Notes: generated by a model from the sequence alone, not told the origin. Shown: positions 22,501-31,824, counted from the first letter of the stretch. The stretch: 64,000 nucleotides of DNA from Pseudoips prasinana (GCA_951640165.1 OX621238.1:30280001-30344000), one strand, 5' to 3'. Numbers and translations are program-made.

Positions 22501-22658
22501 CCGTCCAAGTCTCCCAACCAGTTATCCCTGGGGGGGACAAAGTACGGCTCGGCGACCACCGCCACGCGAATCGACCACTGCGCCATGCTCTGGAGCAAGA
22601 GATCCTGAGCTCTGGCACAGTGGTTGATGTTGCCCTGGAGGAAATGGAACAGCGCCAT
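19512..22658 (-). CDS. ORF2 polyprotein: APE-type endonuclease, reverse transcriptase, Cys-His motif
   Basis: 1048 residues. Endonuclease (1 to about 225): N11/N13 region, E37 in VAEPY, LLLGDLNAK with D119 and N121, and ETLSDH with D195 and H196. Reverse transcriptase (about 475-720): SGYRPIVLLDEVGK, SLDISNAFN with D573, GVPQGSVLGPLLW and YADD with D663 and D664. C-terminal zinc-binding motif C948-X2-C951-X9-H961-X4-C966, then a basic tail. The product would nick target DNA and copy its RNA onto it. The ATG overlaps the ORF1 stop as TAATG, a layout known from SART1, where it drives coupled translation. No defect is visible; length fits the clade. Confidence 0.94.
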   Translation of the reverse strand: MALFHFLQGNINHCARAQDLLLQSMAQWSIRVAVVAEPYFVPPRDNWLGDLDGLVAIIGGALVHPSRGHGWVAALVDGIGTIGAYFSPNKSLADFENFLVELGAVVGRLHPRPVLLLGDLNAKSAAWGSPVTDARGEVLEEWAVTTGLTVLNRGSVHTCVRQRGGSIVDVSFASPAVASRVRDWHVAVEVETLSDHRYIRFDVSAQTTGGRGPPAPRVDGPRWARKRIDKELLEEAAIVQAWYRESATNGPVDVEEEALWFRGAMTQICDASMPRVHTHTERRQVYWWTAEIAQLRVACVAVRRQYTRYRRRRRRVPDEEAALYEVYRAAKEALRLAIGEAKTRAREEMLETLDGDPWGRPYRAVRGKLRAAAPPLTESLQPELLEEVVAALFPARAEHTPPPMALPTAAEPTEDNAISVPEVTQEELRAAVMRLRAKNVAPGPDGIHGCALALALKELGPQLTGLYTACLERGQFPTSWKHGRLVLLRKAGRPADSPSGYRPIVLLDEVGKLLERIIAARLVGHLCGEGPDLDESQFGFRHGRSTIHAVSRVRVLAEEAVSRGGVMLAVSLDISNAFNTLPWSCIREALRYHRVPSYLRHIVGAYLAERCVTYVGRDGGHRHSVSCGVPQGSVLGPLLWNIGYDWVLRGELQPGVDLTCYADDTLVTARGSSHREAALLATAAVSQVVSRIRRLGLEVALNKSEAMMFHGPRRAPPPGSHIVVGGVRIAVEPTMKYLGLVLDSQWDFGPHFRRLVPKLMGAAGALSTLLPNLGGPSAACRRLYVGIVRSMALYGAPIWAADLTAGSIAVLRRPQRAMAVRVIRGYRTVSYEAACVLAGSPPWDLEAKVLASLYRWREEMLAQGERPMQQHMELRRSQLREALVAEWRDRLSRPTAGLVTIEAVRPVLERWLGRRHGSLSFRVTQVLSGHGCFGKYLCRINREPDARCHHCVNCREDTALHTLAECAAWEEQRRALISGVGSDLSLPAVVNSMVGSEESWDAVVSFCETVISRKEAAEREREISSSHPARSRRTGRRRRADNALFQPP

Positions 22659-24931
22659 TAGGCCGTGTCCATTCCCTCCGCACCCCTCTCAGGCCGGGAG
22701 TCGGCCGAAGGGCAGCCAGGCTGTCGGGGGGGTAAAGAGCCCCCGGCAGCCTTGGCTCCCTTCTTCTTCCTGTTGGTGGGTGCGCCACAGGCCTTCCCGC
22801 CCGCTCTGTGCCCCGCGGGCCTCCCTGCAGCTGTACAGAGGCTGCAATTTGGCGCCGCAGAGCACTGGGCCGCCTTGTGGCCGGGCTGGCCGCAGCGATA
22901 ACACTCCTCGCTGCGGTCCGTTTCAGCGGTGCACCGCGCCCGTACATGCCCAATGTCCAGGCATCGGTAGCACCGCATAGCCCTGGGCTGCACCAGCTTG
23001 ACCCTGGCTGCAACCCACCCCACCAACAGTCGCCCAGCACTGGCGACCTTATTCGCCGCCGCCACCGGACACCGCACCCAGATGAATCCGAGTCCGGAGG
23101 CGTCGGCGCGAATGTCGCCTGTCCGCACATCCTCGGGTCGACATCCACCGACCCGGGCGACGGCCGCGACGACCTCAGCCGGAGTCGTCGAATCATCCAG
23201 GCCGCCGACGCGCAGCTCCGCGGTCTTCACCGGCCTGGACACCCGGACGTCATCCGGGTTGAGGGCCTCCCTCAACTTGGCGGCCAGCATGTCCGCCTTC
23301 TCCCCGCTGGAGTCACCCGACACCTCAAGCAGCCGCGCCCCCGTAACCGCCGACTTCATCCTGAAGCCGGACGGTGTGCCAAGGTCGGGGAACGCGACTT
23401 TGGCTTTTGCCTCGGTCAGGACCGCCTTATATGTGATGCCCCTTTCGACGGCTCCGGGCTGCAGTGTTATCACTACAGCCGCGGAGCGTGGGGCTCTGAC
23501 CCTAGGCGGTCCCTGTGCCTTCTTGAGTGCCGGTGCTCCAGCGGGTGCTGGTGGCGCCGCCTTCTTCTTTTTGCGGCCCCTCTTGACGACCGTCGTCCAG
23601 GCCTCAGTGCTAGGCCCAGGCGCAGCCGCCGGAGGCGCCGCTGGAGGTCCCGCTGTCCGGGAGGTCGTCACTTGGGACACGGGCTTTGAGGCCACGGTCC
23701 TCCCTGATCGGCCCGATTTAGCTGTCACGGCCGCTGCTGCCACCGCGGCCGCCGGGCCCCGTTCGTGGACAACCTTCCTCCTCCGCCCGTCCCCGGCGAG
23801 TGGAGGGCGGACGGACTCCGCTGGGAGGAGCCTCGCCTCTATGGCCTCGAAGCGGGCACCGACCATCTTACCGCACTGCATCATGCAGACGCGGACGATC
23901 TTTTCGACCTCCGCATCCACAAGTGCAGGGGTCGAGAAAGAGGCCGGCGATGGAGCCGGCGATGGGGTCGCTACAGGAGAGGACCCGGCGACTGCGGGAG
24001 CTGTCCTTTGGGCGACAACCTGCCGCTTGAGGTCCTCCAGCTCCGATCGGAGACGGTCATTCTCCTCCCACAACTTCGCCGTCTCCTCGGTGCCGGTGCG
24101 ATTGGCGAGGACCTCAACCGCCTCCCGGATGCCGTCAGCCGCCTCCTTCAGAGCTCGAGTGAACGTGCCCTTCAGGTTGCCCGATTTGGTGGCAACCCTC
24201 AGAACCACGTCCACTCCGTCTAAAACCTGGCGACTGAGCGCCACCGCCGATGAGCTCCCTGCAGCCATCCGAGCGGAGCGCCGCTCTCGAGCCTGCCGGG
24301 CCAACTCGCTGACCTCGTCAGCCGCGACTTCCTTTCGCTGCAACCGCCTCGCAGCAGCGGCCTCCGCACGGTTGCTGCCCAGCAGGGACACAGTGGAGCC
24401 CCCGCTCGAGTCAGCCATGGCTAGCCCAGGGTCGCTCTCGCCCTCCACATGCTCCACTGGAGCTGCCGCAACAAAGTGACCCCGCCCGTCACACTCTGGC
24501 ATCCGAGCGATGACTACGCTCGGATCCGCGCGAATCTTTCCTCTCCGGGACGTCGAAACCTTTGCGGCCACCTGGTTCTCCTTACTCAAGGACCCGCTCC
24601 GCTTCCTGTTATTTTGTCCGGACCTGGATCCGGACCGAGATCTCGAGGCGCATCCGCGTGTGTCCTCGTCGGACATTTGGTCTGCGGGAATAGGAGTGGC
24701 CGGACGGGACCTCGATCTCGTGGTCCGCCTGCTCCTCCTCGCACCGTGTGCCAACCCTTCATCCTCCTCCATCGGGTGCGCAAAACTAGGCGTGCGCACC
24801 TTCTCCGCGGCTTCCGCGGTTTTATAGCTTTGGTTGCCCCCCCCAGATACGGTGGGGCTGCCAGATCCATAAGGACCTGGGAGGGATTCTCCAGCGGAGC
24901 TGGTACCCTCCTGGGGTAATATGTTCCCCAA
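22658..24931 (-). CDS. ORF1 gag-like RNA-binding protein with three zinc knuckles
   Basis: 757 residues. The N-terminal third is rich in Ser and Arg (runs such as RRSRRTTRSRSR). A predicted coiled coil lies around LWEENDRLRSELEDLKRQV (about 285-305), followed by an Ala/Pro-rich basic stretch. Three C-terminal knuckles lie at about 654-715: CX2CX4HX4C twice (CYRCLDIGH, CYRCGQPGH) and an irregular CX2CX8HX6C. This is the usual ORF1 plan of R1-clade elements, packaging element RNA into particles. The start at 24931 is the first Met of the frame; Met54 (MEEDEGLAH) is an alternative. The stop TAA shares its last A with the ORF2 ATG. Confidence 0.9.
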   Translation of the reverse strand: MGNILPQEGTSSAGESLPGPYGSGSPTVSGGGNQSYKTAEAAEKVRTPSFAHPMEEDEGLAHGARRSRRTTRSRSRPATPIPADQMSDEDTRGCASRSRSGSRSGQNNRKRSGSLSKENQVAAKVSTSRRGKIRADPSVVIARMPECDGRGHFVAAAPVEHVEGESDPGLAMADSSGGSTVSLLGSNRAEAAAARRLQRKEVAADEVSELARQARERRSARMAAGSSSAVALSRQVLDGVDVVLRVATKSGNLKGTFTRALKEAADGIREAVEVLANRTGTEETAKLWEENDRLRSELEDLKRQVVAQRTAPAVAGSSPVATPSPAPSPASFSTPALVDAEVEKIVRVCMMQCGKMVGARFEAIEARLLPAESVRPPLAGDGRRRKVVHERGPAAAVAAAAVTAKSGRSGRTVASKPVSQVTTSRTAGPPAAPPAAAPGPSTEAWTTVVKRGRKKKKAAPPAPAGAPALKKAQGPPRVRAPRSAAVVITLQPGAVERGITYKAVLTEAKAKVAFPDLGTPSGFRMKSAVTGARLLEVSGDSSGEKADMLAAKLREALNPDDVRVSRPVKTAELRVGGLDDSTTPAEVVAAVARVGGCRPEDVRTGDIRADASGLGFIWVRCPVAAANKVASAGRLLVGWVAARVKLVQPRAMRCYRCLDIGHVRARCTAETDRSEECYRCGQPGHKAAQCSAAPNCSLCTAAGRPAGHRAGGKACGAPTNRKKKGAKAAGGSLPPRQPGCPSADSRPERGAEGMDTA

Positions 24932-25260
24932 AGCCGATCTTTTTCATAAACCTAAACCTGCTACCCTTTGGACCAGATTGCCCCCTGGTCATACAACCCC
25001 TCGCTGGGCAGCTAAGCTTGGGGCGTGAGGGTTTGCTGACTCTGAATACTCCCCTTCTAGTAAATAGAAGGGGGAACAGAGGCGTGAGATGTCGGAATAT
25101 TCGCCACGGACGGTGGCTTATCCCCATGCAAGCACAGGAAAAAGCCAGCGCCCATGCCCAGGGCACACCAATCCGAAAAACTTCCGTTCCCACCGAATAT
25201 AAATATTCGAATGGGACCAGAAGCCTCGGACCACGAGGAGGTTTTCCGACCACGTGCCCC
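24932..25260 (-). promoter_or_regulatory. 5' UTR and presumed internal promoter of the R1-clade element
   Basis: Full-length 5' UTR ending exactly at the target duplication. Elements of this kind carry an internal promoter here; no TATA box is expected or seen. Confidence 0.6.
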
Positions 25261-25271
25261 AACGTAAATAA

Positions 25272-25286
25272 CCTAACCTAACCTAA
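25272..25286 (+). repeat. (CCTAA)3 telomere-type repeat
   Basis: Three CCTAA units follow the right target duplication. (TTAGG)n is the arthropod telomere repeat. The tract is interstitial here. Confidence 0.8.
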
Positions 25287-25302
25287 AAAGTAGGTTAGTA
25301 GG

Positions 25303-25541
25303 TATAATGTTGGCGTGGTTGGCAAATGCTTAATTTTCACACGCTGGAGGTCATGGGTTCGATTCTCAACCAGGACAGATATTTCTGTGCATGAACATGT
25401 CTGTTTGTCTTGAGTCTGGCTGTAAATATCTATATAAGTATGTATTTACAAAGGAAAAGTAGTATATGTAGAACAAGCTCTGTTTAGTTTGGGATCAGAT
25501 CGCCGTGTGTAAATAATGTCCCAAGATATATTATTATTATG
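25303..25541 (+). mobile_element. tRNA-headed SINE, family B
   Basis: Head TTGGCGTGGTTGGCAAATGC with box B GGTTCGATTCTC, an internal deletion relative to the 13547 copy, GTTTAGTTTGGGATCA and a TTATTATTAT tail. Confidence 0.82.
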
Positions 25542-25582
25542 AAGGTAAACGCTCACTGCGTTTACATTAATAATAATATATA

Positions 25583-26130
25583 CTATGAATGCTCTCACCG
25601 GTCGGTGAGTTATCGCCGAGGTTAGACACTTAGGCATGCGATCAGTCTATGCAGTTACCAATAAGGTGGTTTTATTTATTTATTAAACAAATGTTCACTA
25701 CACTTACAGTTTGGCGCAAATCGTGTAGTGAACTACAACATAGGTACATATAAAATTAATACTATTATTATATATTACGTGTATATTAAGAACTAAGTAC
25801 ACACATTAAACAAAGTTTACAAAAGGACAAAAATTCATTTAGGTACATTATTATAAAAAAAATGTCAGCATCTGGTTCACTGGCAATCAGGCCATTAAGC
25901 AGGGTTACAGCTTGGCTAGTGGGAGCATATTGAGCAGTGAATGTCCGTACCTGTGGTGCAGCCAGCAGCCGGTGCGAGCGTAATCTCGTATAATTGTTTC
26001 AGTCTTTCGAAGGGCACGTAGACCTACGTCATAGGTCCCGGTTGTAGTCATTCAACAACAGTTGATAAGCCATGGGCGACTTGAACAACTCTGACACTAG
26101 CGTAACCGCTGCGCAGAGGATAAAGTAATA
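25583..26130 (+). mobile_element. 5S-rRNA-derived SINE, split by a LINE insertion
   Basis: 25583-25674 matches the 5S-like head of the copy at 35501 (CTCACCGGTCGGTGAG, GCCGAGGTTA, GCGATCAGTC). 26005-26130 matches its body (GAAGGGCACGT, GGTCCCGGTT, TAAGCCATG, CTTGAACAACTCTGACACTA). The two halves are separated by about 330 bases containing a LINE 3' end. Confidence 0.7.
25675..26005 (-). mobile_element. LINE 3' fragment nested in the 5S SINE
   Basis: On the minus strand a coding tail of about 35 codons (TETIIRDYARTGCWLHHRYG, then NMLPLAKL) ends at a TAA at 25907-25905. A 3' UTR and a tail of AATAA-type repeats near 25680 follow. LINE nature is inferred from the tail and truncation; the family is not recognised. 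Confidence 0.5.
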
Positions 26131-26131
26131 A

Positions 26132-26380
26132 TTTAATAATAATATCTTGGGACAATGCCACACAGATCATCCTAGCCCCAAAACTTGTTCTATGGGTACC
26201 AGGCGACGATATACATACTTATATATAGATAGATAAATACTTAAATACATAGAAAACATCCATGACTCAGAAACAAATATCCGTGCTCATCACACAAATA
26301 TTTGCACTTACCGGGATTCGAACCCAGGACCACCAGCTTCGTAGGCAGGAGCACTACCAACTAGGCTACGGTGACCGTCA
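26132..26380 (-). mobile_element. tRNA-headed SINE, family A
   Basis: Minus-strand copy with box B GGTTCGAATCC and box A TAGCCTAGTTGG read on the minus strand. A TAAAGTA repeat at both sides (26121 and 26384) is a probable target duplication. Confidence 0.85.
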
Positions 26381-26819
26381 GGGTAAAGTAGAGTAAAATA
26401 TTAAGATTGACACGGGAGACTAGCCTTTCAAACCCTGGCTCATTAGTATGGAAGCATCACCCGTGCATGCAAACAGATTACTCAGAATATCAATAACATT
26501 TATCAAGAATATTGTAATTTGTGTGCGGTTTTAAATCTAATCTTACCAATTTATCAAGCGTAATTTAAACTTTCTAAAATAAATAATTTAATATGGCCCA
26601 AGTGTCGGTCTTCTTGAAAAGTTTTAGTCAAAGTGTTATTATGTACTTAACGAAGTCTGCGATTTAAATTTGATTGGTTTGATACATCGGATGAGTTTCA
26701 GTTTTTATTACCTTGGTTAACCTTGACGAATTTTTTTTCTATTGAAAATGCTGCCTATTACTAGCGCACTGCAAGGTAAGGTCTCGCATTGAGCTGTCTT
26801 AGCATACATTAGCCATCAA
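26381..26819. other. No gene recognised
   Basis: AT-rich DNA without supported features. Confidence 0.4.
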
Positions 26820-26959
26820 GACTATTTTATTATAATTATTGTATTATATTTATTAATTAACAAAGAATCTAAATAAACTTATGATGATTATACATAACTA
26901 ACTACATTAGAAAGAAAAACTAAATCTACAAAAAAGTGAATTATATACATAGATAATAA

Positions 26960-27217
26960 TATCTAATAATAATAATATCTAGGGACAATGTCACACAGAT
27001 CATCCTAACCCCAAACTAAGCAAAGCTTGTACTATACACCAGGCGACGATATACATACTTATATAGATAGATAAATACTTATATACATAGGAAACATCCA
27101 TGACTCAGAAACAAATATTCGTGCTCATCACACAAATATTTGCACCGACCGGGATTCGAACCCAGGACCACCAGCTTCGTAGGCAGGAGCACTACCAACT
27201 AGGCTACGGTGACTGTC
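26960..27217 (-). mobile_element. tRNA-headed SINE, family A
   Basis: Complete minus-strand copy with both pol III boxes and an ATT-type tail. It lies in the LINE 3' UTR and so is younger than that LINE. Confidence 0.86.
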
Positions 27218-27235
27218 AAAACCGATAAATGATAA

Positions 27236-27405
27236 TTAACTACAGATGGCGTCGTAGTATTCCTCCGAATCGAGGCCATGAGAAAATGTGCCCAGAAGAC
27301 TGGCCGCATTACCTCGTTGAATTGCCAAACTAATTCTTTGGCCAAAGAAAAGGGGTTCACGGGAAGCGTCAACCAAACGCTTCGAAATCTGGTGATAGAG
27401 ACTAC
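27236..27405 (-). pseudogene. C-terminal fragment of a LINE pol
   Basis: About 56 codons ending at TAA (27238-27236), including FFGQRISLAIQRGNAASLLG, a run typical of the end of lepidopteran LINE polyproteins (recognised by eye; exact family not assigned). The upstream part is lost and the frame enters AT-rich DNA near 27405. Confidence 0.6.
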
Positions 27406-28520
27406 GGGATATTTTATTATATTATTGATTATTTTACAAGAATATTTAGTTTAATATTAATTAACATTTATAAAAAGCAGTTTAGTGTCCAATTTTTTAT
27501 ATTTATAGAAAGTAAAAAAATAAACCTTAAATATACAACATGGAAATATACTTAATGTACATTTAAAAAACAAACTAACACTATACTGATAAAATGGGGC
27601 CTTTGGCCGTTAGTCACAGACCTAAGCGTCTAACATGTAATATTAATCTCTCTTCATGTCACTATTTTAAAAAAATATATTATTTGTATATTACATAAAA
27701 ACAACATTCTCTAAAAACTCTTGACTATTATTATAAAAGCAATTAGATGATGACATTACGAAAAGCCAAGCCTCTATTGCATTCGTTCGTGTCGTGCCTA
27801 CATTCTGACCATTTTGTTCTCAGCACCTAAACATTGAAACTTTACCTAAGTAGAACTGCCTCCCAGCACAAAACTACTATCAACTAACTACATACTCCTC
27901 AGGATTTTACGATATTTACGTAAAACTTGTTAATTGAAAGCCCTTATAAAATTTGTAAACTTAACTAAATGTGCCTTTCTATTCTTATGGAAGCAATACT
28001 AACTTGTATAAGTAATGCAAACTTGCATAATTTTTCACTTTTATAAAGTAAATGTTCAGCGGTTATCTTTTTTTTACGTAGTCTAATAATTTATATCTGT
28101 GGTCTTATCTGAGCCTCTCTAAAGGCTTAGATAAAATTAACGTTAAGCCATTGTGGTGTTTTTATTAAGATTGTAAATTCTTCTTTATATCGTGGTCGAG
28201 AATATTCTCTTCATCTTAAGAGCATCGTATAATGGATTAAGATATAACTACATCATTTTTCTTATACCATTACTCCAACATTATTTGTAAACACAAATTG
28301 TTTTCTTAGTTTAAAAGCCTTTAACCGTGAGACCTATTACTGTCGTTACTGATCATCAATCGAATGAGCGAATTATTTAACATGAAGCTACAGTTGCTTA
28401 AAACATCGCTTACGGACAGTCTAACGCATCTAACCGACAGTAACCGCCTTAAGTCGAGGCAGGAACCCTAAACGGCTAATTAGAAAGAAAAACGGAATAC
28501 ACTGAGGATGTAGAACTGAA
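27406..28520. other. AT-rich DNA, nothing recognised
   Basis: No ORF over about 40 codons with coding character and no repeat family identified. Confidence 0.4.
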
Positions 28521-28610
28521 AAACAGACTCAGAGCAAACAGACATGTTCATGCACACAAATATCTGTCCTGGGTGGGAAACGAACACATGACCTGCGGCG
28601 TGAAAGGTAA
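28521..28610 (-). mobile_element. SINE family B, head fragment
   Basis: Matches the tRNA-like head of family B on the minus strand (CACGCCGCAGGTCATGTGTTC and CAGGACAGATATTTGTGTGC). The tail is replaced by unrelated DNA. Strongly mutated box B. Confidence 0.65.
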
Positions 28611-29572
28611 TACCTATCTACAGATGAATACGTGAAGAAATGCTATATTTTCTCCAGTTACCGGAAATTTAAGATTAATTTATATGTTCAGAATCGAAGA
28701 TTCGTATGCAAAGTTACTCTGTATCGGTAGGTCATGACATGGATCAATATTTTTACGCTTAATAAACACTATGTTTATTACGGTTTCAATAGATATTTAA
28801 ACAAACGAATCTAAAAAAATCAATCGCATGTTTTATTACTTTAATTCTTAAGGTATAAAAAGACTAACCATATTACTTAGTAATAAAATCAAGTTGAAGT
28901 ACTAGAAGTTTATAACAGTAAAACAGTAAATATTTTATGATGTTCTTTGTGGAACGCAATAAATTCCCATTCACTGCTTTATTTTGCTCTCAAATTAATT
29001 GCTTTTGTACAAATTGCCGTTGGCTTTATTTTCTAATTTGATATTATATATAATCGAACCGATCTAGAGATTACTACTACTAATAGTGGCTCATTTATCA
29101 TCCCACATCCACAAACATCTTGGAGCTCTGTTACGCTTTTATGGGGCCCATATAACCACTGAGAAGTACTGAATAGCTTTTCAGAGACTGAATGATTGAC
29201 CCGATGGTTTGTCGTTTAAACTAATTTACAATAGTATAATATTTTTCATCCATGAAATCCGTGAAGAGAATCTTCTACATGACCGTATCTCTGGAATAAC
29301 TTCTTAACTCTTATGTTTTGTTTGTGACGAATGTCCTCAATCAACAGCTGTCTTTCTTTGATAGCACTTAATATTAAATCTGCGTTTAAGATATTAGACA
29401 TACCGCATATGTAAGTATAGTGTAACATCTGTGGACATAAAATCACTAATAGGCCAGCGCTTCCATAAGAAGAATGAGGTCACTGAACTATTGATTTTTG
29501 AGCATTAACAATACCGGAATAATGATAAATGTTTAAAAATTGTTAATATCTATAAATATCAAACGTTACGCT
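28611..29572. other. No gene recognised
   Basis: AT-rich DNA. The short ORF near 29246-29446 has no recognisable content. Confidence 0.4.
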
Positions 29573-29812
29573 GATTTCAGCGTCGCGCCGGCGAGCGGCG
29601 CCATCCAAACGCGCGCGCTTACAATTACACTAGATAGTAGTTGCGTTTCATAGTCACGCAGTTCAAACGCGCCGCCGGTGACACGCGCGCCCTCGGCCAG
29701 CGCTGCTCGAGCTCCTCTACTGGCAGCTAAGCGTTTCAGAGTGACGCGTCTCGCACGCGGCTGTCGAGACGCGCTGGCCGCTGGCGCGTGCCGCGCGCGT
29801 CACTCTGAAATC
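29573..29812. repeat. GC-rich foldback element
   Basis: The ends GCTGATTTCAG and CTGAAATCAGC form inverted repeats around a GC-rich interior with nested complementary blocks (AGTGACGCG and CGCGTCACT, GCGCTGGCC and GGCCAGCGC). It resembles a MITE with foldback structure; family unknown. It abuts a TACAGACGCC MITE that lacks its left end. Confidence 0.6.
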
Positions 29813-29831
29813 AGCCTAAAACATTTAACAA

Positions 29832-29974
29832 CCACATCAAGCTACCCCAATCTGTCAAATTTCCCCAATTGAAAGTGAACTAAGGTTCACAATTTTTTTT
29901 ATGCTTTTGTGATAAGGTTGAAAATCTATAAAAGAAATTTGACAGATTGGGGTAGCCTGATGTGCTGGCGTCTG
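29832..29974. mobile_element. TACAGACGCC MITE, left end lost
   Basis: Internal inverted blocks CCCCAATCTGTCAAATTTC and GAAATTTGACAGATTGGGG are present, as is the right end GATGTGCTGGCGTCTG plus TA. The left 12 or so bases are replaced by the neighbouring GC-rich element. Confidence 0.75.
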
Positions 29975-29976
29975 TA

Positions 29977-30377
29977 CTGTCACTCTTTTTACAAGAGAGA
30001 AGTTATTTTAAACTCAACATGGTTCAACCAAGGAGAGAGTAAATGGTCTAAGCAAAGCACAGATAATTTGTTAAACACTCTGTTCCGCTATAAAACAATT
30101 TTAGATGCAAACTTCTTTAGCAATTTGCGCCTTGTAATAAAAAAGTTGCAAACCATGCGACCAAAATATTTCGAAGCATGGGAAACTGCAAGTAAACCAG
30201 CGCCAATATACACATCATCGAAAAATGGATGAAAAATCTAACAATCAAAACCCCTGATCCCAACTAGAAAATAAATATACCTTTGATAATCTGGATGGCT
30301 TTTAATAAATAATAGTCTTATGCTTTATGGATCTTTCTTTAGGCCGACAAACCGCATTGAAACGGTGCCATGAATTT
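29977..30377. other. Short open frame of unknown nature
   Basis: The frame 29909-30232 includes MITE sequence at its start. The remainder (29980-30232, with FNQGESKWSKQSTDNLLNTL and later RPKYFEAWET) looks coding-like but is not recognised and may be a relic of a larger gene. Confidence 0.3.
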
Positions 30378-30715
30378 CATCATGACAGCCGAATGAAGTC
30401 CACAGCTGGACAAGGGTCTCCCCACAAGATATCCACAATAGGGCTGTGGCCATCATTTATATATAGTAAATAAAAAGTAACTATGCGTTATTTATCATAT
30501 ACTAATATGTATATAAACACCAATTGCTGGACTCGCTGAAAGATTTCCAAAGCTTCCAAAGAAAAAAAGATTAGCGCTACCCGCATCTAGCAGCTTATAG
30601 CAACCCTCATCGGTCCACCTTGTAGCTTGCCCACCCTGCGTCTTCCGGGTTGTGGTCATCACTCGAGTACTTATCATTATAATCGGCCGTCGGTTTTGCC
30701 CACTGTTTATCAATT
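30378..30715 (-). pseudogene. Degenerate RTE-type LINE fragments
   Basis: 30378-30450 matches the RTE 3' UTR (GTCCACAGCTGGACAAGGG). 30525-30715 matches the C-terminus of the RTE pol at 37786-38207, with TRKTQGGQATRWTDE comparable to RTGRRSVGRPPTRWTDD. Frames are broken. Confidence 0.65.
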
Positions 30716-31328
30716 TGCAAATACTTCGAGTTTTTATTTCATTGTTTTATTTTTATTTTTTTACTTCAATAACAATATGCATTGTGTTTGAATTACATTC
30801 TTATAGACAAATTTACATAATACTATACTAATTACACATAATTTAAACAATAAACCAATTTATAATACTACATTGTTAAAAATAAAAATTACATTATTAT
30901 ATAACCCAAATCATTAAAATATTATTTCATTGCAGTATTAAACTTAAAATTAAACAATAATAAAGTTATATACACGTTAAATAAAAATAATAATAATAAT
31001 TTTACATACAAATTTTAAGAGGAGCTAATGAAAACTCATTGGATAAGTCAGATACTGAATACAAGCAATTTTCCAAAAGAAGTTCGTAGGAACACATCTA
31101 TGCCGTATTTTTTAAATATGTTATAGACTAGCAGTGGGCCAATCTTTATGCAAATCCAAAACGTCGTTTGGGTGTGATTGGTAACAAACACCCAAACATA
31201 AAACTAAAAACGAAACATTTTAATTTACAATATTAATTTAATAATTTTATCGCTTTTATGGCTGTTGCGGATTTCCATTTTATTTTGCAAAATATGTTCA
31301 TCATCATCATATCGCATAAAAGACGCCT
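30716..31328. other. Very AT-rich DNA, nothing recognised
   Basis: May be a LINE 3' UTR from its simple AT composition, but nothing specific supports that. Confidence 0.35.
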
Positions 31329-31535
31329 ATTGCTGCACAAAGGAAATATATCTAACAATCTTATTATTCTGATGATATCTAAATACTAATGGATAGGTTT
31401 TCCATAGAAAGTGTAAGCCTATCTTACACTTGCTAAGGAAAGCCTATCCATTGGGGCTAGTATTTAGATAGACGCGACGTGAAAATTTATTAGACTGATC
31501 ATTATCAGAATAATATATTTCCTTTGTGCAGCAAT
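31329..31535. repeat. Foldback element with 23-bp perfect terminal arms
   Basis: ATTGCTGCACAAAGGAAATA and its continuation (31329-31351) pairs perfectly with 31513-31535. Inside, ATCTAAATACT and AATGGATAGG pair with later complements. The whole about 207 bases form one imperfect hairpin. The outer ends resemble the RTE 3' tail motif. Confidence 0.75.
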
Positions 31536-31559
31536 GGACATATTTTTTATTTTTAATAA

Positions 31560-31824
31560 TATAATAATATCCTGGGACATTATTTTACACACGGCCACCT
31601 GCTCCCAAATTAAGCAAAGCTTGTACTATGGAAACCAGATAACTGATATACTACATATATAACTTTTCTTGTGTAAATACGTTCTTATATAGATAATTAC
31701 AACCAGACTCAGGACAAACAGATATGTTCATGCACACAAATATCTGTCCTGGGTGGGAGTCGAACTCACGACCTCCGCGCTCCGGCGTGAAAAGCAAGCA
31801 TTTGCCAACCACGCCAACAGGCGT
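31560..31824 (-). mobile_element. tRNA-headed SINE, family B
   Basis: Near full-length minus-strand copy with box A GTTGGCGTGGTTGGC and the box B region GAGTTCGACTCCC (diverged). Confidence 0.85.

Larger units (their letters stand above)
19160..25260 (-). mobile_element. Complete R1-clade non-LTR retrotransposon with target duplication
   Basis: About 6.1 kb on the minus strand: 5' UTR 25260-24932, ORF1 24931-22658, ORF2 22658-19512, 3' UTR to 19190, then about 30 A residues. The 14-bp sequence AACGTAAATAACCT flanks both sides (19146-19159 and 25261-25274), so both ends are exact and the copy is full length. Both ORFs are open with all catalytic motifs. Strong GC bias contrasts with the AT-rich surroundings. 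The target lies at the edge of (CCTAA)3, telomere-type repeats, as used by the TRAS and SART members of this clade; whether this is site-specific is inference. Confidence 0.93.
26820..27405 (-). mobile_element. LINE 3' end, interrupted by a SINE
   Basis: The coding tail and AT-rich 3' UTR of a minus-strand LINE are split by the family A SINE at 26960-27217. Confidence 0.65.

Noticed and set aside
19627..24919. Many open frames over 60 codons on the plus strand and in other minus frames
   Set aside because: They are mirror frames of the GC-rich ORF1 and ORF2 of the R1-clade element, with Arg/Pro/Ser-rich translations and no domain.
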